Source: Sphingomonas sp. S1-29 (lineage in GTDB: Bacteria; Pseudomonadota; Alphaproteobacteria; Sphingomonadales; Sphingomonadaceae). From it: DNA of 64,000 nt. A program made the position numbers and the translations under genes. The notes under the pieces are model-generated. The model searched no databases, was not told where the DNA came from, and was given only the letters and a program-made list of their open reading frames with translations. This document shows, piece by piece, positions 59,937 to 64,000 of the stretch; the first letter of the stretch is position 1, and every line of letters begins with the position of its first letter. The stretch is from positions 1,547,501 to 1,611,500 of the forward strand of contig NZ_CP110678.1 in the NCBI RefSeq assembly GCF_026167545.1, read 5' to 3'.

Positions 59937-60133
59937 CCCCCTCTGTCACGGAACCTGAGAGCTTTCGCCGCCGCCCCTGTCGGGCGTTGTTCGGCTTACC
60001 CCTTCGGTGGACGCCAGCTCAAAGCCGCGCCGCTTTCCAGAGTGTCGTCGGCACCGCGCGGTCCCGTGTACCTGAGAGATTCCGGGGCGGTTGCTCCTTC
60101 GGTGGCTTCGGTTGTCCGAAACGCTCTCCCGCG
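59937..60133 (-). promoter_or_regulatory. Tandem glycine riboswitch
   Basis: Leader of the gcv operon, read on the minus strand. Two aptamers are visible, each with the conserved glycine-riboswitch core. First: GCGGGAGAGCG...CCACCGAAGGAGCAAC...AATCTCTCAGGTAC. Second: TCCACCGAAGGGGTAAGCCG...AAGCTCTCAGGTTCCGTGAC, ending AGAGGGGG. They are joined by a short linker. The distance from the second aptamer to the gcvT ATG is about 60 bases. In this class glycine binding usually switches on the cleavage genes; the expression platform here was not resolved. Confidence 0.93.
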
Positions 60134-60168
60134 CGTGCCCATGCCGGTTGCCCGGTATCGACGATCAA

Positions 60169-60198
60169 AGTCTTGGCTGCACGAACGAAGCGAGTCAA
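60169..60198 (-). promoter_or_regulatory. Possible promoter for the gcv leader
   Basis: On the minus strand TTGACT (60198-60193), an 18-base spacer, then AAGACT (60174-60169). It would start transcription about 25 bases before the first aptamer, the right place for the riboswitch leader. The -10 is weak. Confidence 0.35.
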
Positions 60199-60238
60199 TC
60201 GTCACTTCATACCGCCAGTGCAGTGCCGAAGAACCGAG

Positions 60239-60889
60239 TCAGCGGGTCGCGTTATACTTCAGCTGTTCGTCGGTCAGCTGGAAGCCCACCAATGCCTCGA
60301 AGGTCGCGCGGGCAACCGCCTCGCGGACGCCCGGCGCGGTGAGCGGATCGACCGCGGCTTCCTCGCGGCCCGCACGGCGGCGCTTGGTGAGCTGTTCGCG
60401 CACTTCCTGCGGCAGCGTCGCCGCGCTCTTGGCGATGACGCTGGTCGCGGTCGCCTGCCCCGATGCGCGCAGCTGGCCCGCGGGGAAGCTGAGCGTCACC
60501 TGGTCGACGCGCTTGGCGGTCACGTTGCTGCCGCCGCGCACGATCGCGATGAAATAGGGCATCGTCACCGTGCGCGGCTGATCGGCGCGGGTGCGGCGCG
60601 CGAGCACGTCGAAGGTGACCGTGGTCACGACGTCGGCGCCGGTCTCGCTGCAGGTCGAGCGGACGTTGGTGATGGTCGCGGTGACGTCGATCGCGCTCGC
60701 CTCGCGGCTGGCTGGCGGATCGAAGAGCGTGATGTCGCCGGTGCCCGCAGGGACCGCGACGATCGGGCAGGCGGTGCGCACCGCGCTGATCCCGACGCCG
60801 CCCTCGAGCTCGATATCGCCGGTGCGCGAACAGCCGGTGAGGATGGTGGAGGCCAGCACGAGCGGCACGGCAAGCTTGCGGATCGTCAC
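60239..60889 (-). CDS. Lipoprotein, unknown function
   Basis: A 216-residue lipoprotein with signal MTIRKLAVPLVLASTILTGC (Cys20) and a mainly beta-strand body (TATITNVRSTCSETGADVVT; MPYFIAIVRGGSNVTAKRVD; VTLSFPAGQLRASGQATATS), then a charged helical C-terminus. A GTG at 60889 is the start that places the lipobox correctly. I recognise no named family; it is divergent from ispH. Confidence 0.75.
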   Translation of the reverse strand: MTIRKLAVPLVLASTILTGCSRTGDIELEGGVGISAVRTACPIVAVPAGTGDITLFDPPASREASAIDVTATITNVRSTCSETGADVVTTVTFDVLARRTRADQPRTVTMPYFIAIVRGGSNVTAKRVDQVTLSFPAGQLRASGQATATSVIAKSAATLPQEVREQLTKRRRAGREEAAVDPLTAPGVREAVARATFEALVGFQLTDEQLKYNATR

Positions 60890-61026
60890 GTTGGCACACA
60901 CCTTCTTTACGTAGAGCAACGGCTTTGCAGAAAAAGCGGGCCGGCGCGATATGCACCGTCCCGATCGGGCGCGACCATAGGAACCGCCTTCCGCGCACGC
61001 AAGCAATCGCGTAGAGACCGAACACG

Positions 61027-61980
61027 ATGACCGACCAGCCAAAACCAAGCCTAGAGCTTCTCATCGCCGCGCCGCGCGGCTTCTGCGCCGGGGTCGATCG
61101 CGCGATCCAGATCGTCGAGCTGGCGATCGAGAAATATGGCGCGCCGGTCTATGTGCGGCACGAGATCGTCCACAACCGCTTCGTCGTCGACAGCCTGCGC
61201 GATAAGGGCGCGGTGTTCGTCGACCATCTCGACGAAGTGCCCGACGGGGTGCCGGTGGTGTTCTCGGCGCATGGCGTGCCCAAGGCAGTGCCCGCCAAGG
61301 CCGCCGAGCGCGGGCTCTCCTATCTCGACGCGACCTGCCCGTTGGTGTCGAAAGTGCATCGCCAGGCCGAGCGGCTGGTCGCCGCCGGCCGCCACATCGT
61401 CTTCATCGGCCATGCCGGCCATCCCGAAGTGATCGGCACCTTCGGCCAGGTACCCGCAGGCGACATGACGCTGGTCGAGACGGTCGAGGATGTCTGGACG
61501 ATCAGCGTGCCTGACGACCAGAATGTCGCGTTCCTGACGCAAACGACGCTGTCGGTCGACGATACCGCGGCGATCGTATCAGCGTTGCAGGCACGCTTCC
61601 CCGCGGTACAGGCGCCGCGCCCCGACGATATCTGCTACGCCACCACCAACCGCCAGACCGCGGTGAAGGCGATCGCCAGCGCGTGCGACCTGATGCTGGT
61701 GATCGGCGCGCCCAATTCGTCGAATTCGGTTCGGCTGGTCGAGGTCGCCGAGCGCGAAGGCACCCGCGCCAAGCTGATCCAGCGCGCCGCCGAGCTCGAT
61801 TTCGCCTGGTTCGCGGATGTCCGGACCCTGGGGATCACCGCGGGCGCCTCGGCCCCCGAAATCCTGGTGCGTGAAGTGGTCGATGCGATCGCCCAGCGAT
61901 TCGACGTGCAGGAGCGCGAGGTCGAGACCAACCGCGAGACGATCGCATTCAAGCTGCCGCGGGGGCTGGAGGCGGCGTAG
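61027..61980 (+). CDS. ispH: 4-hydroxy-3-methylbut-2-enyl diphosphate reductase
   Basis: Last enzyme of the MEP isoprenoid pathway, an iron-sulfur reductase (317 aa). The three cluster Cys are Cys20 ([12 protein letters not shown]), Cys104 ([12 protein letters not shown]) and Cys203 ([11 protein letters not shown]). The [15 protein letters not shown] segment near residues 43-57 carries a conserved His. A D-type repeat lies 10 bases beyond its stop. Confidence 0.97.
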   Translation: MTDQPKPSLELLIAAPRGFCAGVDRAIQIVELAIEKYGAPVYVRHEIVHNRFVVDSLRDKGAVFVDHLDEVPDGVPVVFSAHGVPKAVPAKAAERGLSYLDATCPLVSKVHRQAERLVAAGRHIVFIGHAGHPEVIGTFGQVPAGDMTLVETVEDVWTISVPDDQNVAFLTQTTLSVDDTAAIVSALQARFPAVQAPRPDDICYATTNRQTAVKAIASACDLMLVIGAPNSSNSVRLVEVAEREGTRAKLIQRAAELDFAWFADVRTLGITAGASAPEILVREVVDAIAQRFDVQEREVETNRETIAFKLPRGLEAA

Positions 61981-61990
61981 CCACTTTTTT

Positions 61991-62111
61991 CCGTTCGTCC
62001 TGAGTAGGGGCTGAGCGAAGGCGAAGACCCGTATCGAAGGACATTGCCCGAAGCTGACGGCTGCTTCGATACGCCGCTTCGACAAGCTCAGCGGCTACTC
62101 AGCACGAACGG
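61991..62111. repeat. D-type inverted repeat (large copy)
   Basis: Left CCGTTCGTCCTGAGTAGGGG and right CTACTCAGCACGAACGG, with nested GTATCGAAGGACA against GCTTCGATACG, and an inner GCTTCGACAAGCTCAGCG block that matches the arm of the element at 55167. About 121 bp, between ispH and thrB. Confidence 0.8.
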
Positions 62112-62155
62112 TGGGTGGGCGGTGTCTGCGTTTTATTTGGACCGACAGGAACTTC

Positions 62156-63109
62156 ATGGCCGTCTACACTCAAGTTTCCGCCGAATCGCTCTCAACCTTC
62201 CTAGCGAAGTTCGACGTCGGCGAGCTCGTCTCGGCCAAGGGGATCGCCGAGGGGGTGGAGAACTCAAACTATCTCGTCGAGACGACGCGCGATCGCTTCA
62301 TCCTAACGCTGTACGAAAAGCGCGTGTCGGTCGGCGACCTGCCCTTTTTCCTCTCACTGCTCGATCACCTCGCCGCCGACGGCAATCCGGTGCCGCCCGC
62401 GATCCCCGATCGCGAAGGCCAGACGATCCACACGCTCGAGGGGCGGCCAGCCTGCTTGATCCGCTTCCTCTCGGGCGTATCGGTCAGCCACCCGACGCCG
62501 GCGCAGGCGCGCGCGGCGGCGCAGGCGCTGGGGCGGATGCATGCCAGCCTTGCGACCTTCGAGGGCGTTCGCGCCAACGGGCTCGGGGCGGCGCATTGGC
62601 GACCGCTGCTCGACCAGTGCGGCGAATCGATGAACCAGATCGCGCCCGGGCTGTACGACCGCGTCGCGCGCTCGCTCGATGCGGTGCTAGGCGACTGGCC
62701 GAGCGACCTCGCGGTCGCGGCGATCCACGCCGATCTGTTTCCCGACAATGTGCTGATGCTGGGCGACCGGATCACCGGGCTGATCGACTTCTACTTCGCC
62801 TGCACCGACATTCGCGCCTATGATTTGGCGGTGATGCATTCGGCCTGGGGCTTCGACGCGCAAGGGAACCCGCTCGACCCAGCCATCGGCCGCGCGCTGG
62901 TGGCCGGCTATGCCGACAGCTTCGCGCTGACCCCGCAGGAGCGCGCCGCGCTGCCGGTGCTGGCGCGCGGCGCGTGCATCCGTTTCCTGCTGACGCGCGC
63001 CTGGGACTGGCTGAATACGCCGGCGGGCGCGCTGGTAACGCGCAAGGATCCGCTGGCCTATCTGCGCCGGCTCGACTGGTATGAATCGAACCCGAAGGCT
63101 TTTGCGTGA
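62156..63109 (+). CDS. thrB: Homoserine kinase (APH-type ThrB)
   Basis: Phosphorylates homoserine in threonine synthesis (317 aa). N-terminal [40 protein letters not shown] near residues 29-48, the catalytic loop [13 protein letters not shown] near residues 188-200 and the metal site [20 protein letters not shown] near residues 207-226. This is the kinase fold shared with aminoglycoside phosphotransferases, not the GHMP form. The stop overlaps rnhA (GTGA). Confidence 0.95.
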   Translation: MAVYTQVSAESLSTFLAKFDVGELVSAKGIAEGVENSNYLVETTRDRFILTLYEKRVSVGDLPFFLSLLDHLAADGNPVPPAIPDREGQTIHTLEGRPACLIRFLSGVSVSHPTPAQARAAAQALGRMHASLATFEGVRANGLGAAHWRPLLDQCGESMNQIAPGLYDRVARSLDAVLGDWPSDLAVAAIHADLFPDNVLMLGDRITGLIDFYFACTDIRAYDLAVMHSAWGFDAQGNPLDPAIGRALVAGYADSFALTPQERAALPVLARGACIRFLLTRAWDWLNTPAGALVTRKDPLAYLRRLDWYESNPKAFA

Positions 63110-63582
63110 CCGACCTGCCCGCTGAAAAACCTGCCAAAGAACTGCCTCATGTCGAAATCGCCACCGACGGCGCATGCAAGGGCAACCCCGGCCCCGGCGG
63201 CTGGGGCGCGCTGATCCGCTTCGGCACCACCGAAAAGGAATTGTCGGGCGGCGAGGCGCTGAGCACCAACAACCGCATGGAGCTGATGGCGGCGATCGAG
63301 GGGCTGAACGCGCTGACCAAGCCCTGCCGCGTGACGCTGTCGACCGACAGCCGCTACGTCATGGATGGGCTGACCAAATGGATTCATGGCTGGCGCAAGA
63401 ACGGCTGGAAGACCGCCGCGCGCCAGCCGGTGAAGAACGCCGAATTGTGGCAGGCGCTGCTCGCGGCGGCGGCACCGCACCGGGTCGAGTGGAAATGGGT
63501 GAAGGGGCATGCCGGCCACCCCGACAATGAGCGCGCCGATCGGTTGGCGAGCGATGCCGCGGTGGTAGCTGGGCGGCGGTAA
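63106..63582 (+). CDS. rnhA: Ribonuclease HI
   Basis: Removes RNA from RNA-DNA hybrids (158 aa). Catalytic residues Asp21 ([17 protein letters not shown]), Glu59 (NNRMELMA), Asp81 ([10 protein letters not shown]) and the late Asp in NERADRLA, plus the basic handle [21 protein letters not shown]. The start is GTG, overlapping thrB. The order thrB-rnhA is common in proteobacteria. Confidence 0.97.
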   Translation: MTDLPAEKPAKELPHVEIATDGACKGNPGPGGWGALIRFGTTEKELSGGEALSTNNRMELMAAIEGLNALTKPCRVTLSTDSRYVMDGLTKWIHGWRKNGWKTAARQPVKNAELWQALLAAAAPHRVEWKWVKGHAGHPDNERADRLASDAAVVAGRR

Positions 63583-63585
63583 TCT

Positions 63586-63711
63586 CTCCCCTCCCTGGCA
63601 GGGAGGGGTCGGGGGTGGGTCGAGGCCTGCGGGTACGGCTGCCCCGCCAGCCGAGGCGACCGTATCGCGAACACTCGACCCACCCCCTGCCCCTCCCTTT
63701 CAGGGAGGGGG
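63586..63711. repeat. A-type intergenic inverted repeat (copy 4)
   Basis: About 126 bp: left CTCCCCTCCCTGGCAGGGAG, right CCCCTCCCTTTCAGGGAGGG, inner GGGGGTGGGTCG against CGACCCACCCCC, with the central CGTATCGCGAACACTCGA block. Its right end overlaps the 3' end of the terminal oxidoreductase gene. Confidence 0.88.
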
Positions 63712-64000
63712 GATCAGCAACCTCCCCGGCGCATACACCGCCGCATCGAGCCCCGCGATCCAGTCGGGCCGCTCTCCCCCGACGAGCAACCACGCCGCCA
63801 GCGCCGCCGCGGCGGGCGCGGTCTGGATGCCGAAGCCGCCTTGGCCCGCGAACCAGAAGAACCCCTCGGCGCTCGGATCGAAGCCATATACCGGCAGCCG
63901 ATCGGGAGCGAAGCTGCGCAGCCCGGCCCAGCGGCGCTCGACCGCCTCGATCCGCCAGTCGACCGCGCGCTCGAAGCGGTCGATCGCGGTGGCGACATCG
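63700..64000 (-). CDS. FAD-dependent oxidoreductase (DAO family), C-terminal part
   Basis: The 3' end of a minus-strand gene running off the right edge. The last 99 residues are visible, including AVERRWAGLRSFAPDRLPVY and GFDPSAEGFFWFAGQGGFGI followed by QTAPAAAALAAWLL. This is the FAD-binding C-terminus of glycine/D-amino acid oxidase-like proteins. The last codons (IPPP) and the TGA stop lie inside the A-type repeat. The 5' end, substrate and full length cannot be seen. Confidence 0.82.
   Translation of the reverse strand, partial: DVATAIDRFERAVDWRIEAVERRWAGLRSFAPDRLPVYGFDPSAEGFFWFAGQGGFGIQTAPAAAALAAWLLVGGERPDWIAGLDAAVYAPGRLLIPPP

Noticed and set aside
59996-60205. 69-residue minus-strand frame in the gcv leader
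   Set aside because: It lies wholly in the glycine riboswitch, where RNA structure explains the sequence; no ribosome-binding site.
63714-63998. 94-residue minus-strand frame at the right edge (Arg/Ser-rich)
   Set aside because: Wrong frame of the partial FAD oxidoreductase. The frame from 63999 gives the DAO C-terminal motif instead.

Overview
The window looks like chromosomal DNA of a sphingomonad alphaproteobacterium (Sphingomonas or a near relative). The DNA is visibly GC-rich, genes are tightly packed with ATGA/GTGA stop-start overlaps, and the families fit: an ATP12-type F1-ATPase assembly factor, an alphaproteobacterial SspB adaptor, a split two-subunit glycine decarboxylase, DUF4893 and extensin-like proteins, and a multi-subunit Mrp/Pha antiporter. 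No transposase, integrase, phage gene, plasmid gene or CRISPR array was seen. I call about 80 protein genes and one tRNA (Ala, anticodon CGC).

Layout. 1-3438: mnhB(partial)-C-D-E-F-G of a Na+/H+ antiporter. 3452-8833: DUF475 membrane protein, a SleB-like hydrolase, an APC permease and an exported methyltransferase. 8997-13447: recN, bamD, a mannose-6-phosphate isomerase-like gene and a glycine-zipper protein. 13482-18668: SOUL protein, crcB, then rluC, a HAD phosphatase, a small membrane protein and ATP12 in one overlapping run, then two small unknown genes. 18708-22375 (minus): gmk, two tiny glycine-rich membrane proteins, fumC, GNAT and sspB. 22470-26850: hisB-yciI-hisH-hisA-hisF-orf-hisE-HIT. 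27168-38195: an amino-acid permease, a PfkB (adenosine) kinase, EI24, PilZ, queG, an ABC exporter, a CYP153-like P450, Tat-type msrB and a CHAP protein. 38386-47365: extensin-like, NUDIX, CBS, MDR reductase, DUF2171, tRNA-Ala, FAD oxidoreductase/DCC/DUF427, and greA/B-DUF188-small HTH-like protein. 47502-55179: patatin, 3-hydroxybutyrate dehydrogenase, M20 peptidase, BI-1, thpR and a glycosyltransferase. 55312-60198 (minus): gcvT-gcvH-gcvPA-gcvPB behind a tandem glycine riboswitch. 61027-64000: ispH, thrB, rnhA and the end of an FAD-dependent oxidoreductase.

The most unusual feature is the abundance of intergenic inverted-repeat elements (at least five sequence families, about 80-200 bp). Several touch genes: repeat arms supply the stop codons of queG, a glycosyltransferase and the terminal oxidoreductase. 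One arm encodes the last residues of an abnormally long HisE. Another abuts the TTG start of hisH. Others lie inside the his and gcv operons. I found no obvious new multi-gene defence or metabolic system. The best candidates for new biology are these repeats, an exported SAM methyltransferase, a 59-residue HTH-like protein, and several small membrane proteins. Starts were chosen by eye from ribosome-binding sites, overlaps and family N-termini. No database search was possible.
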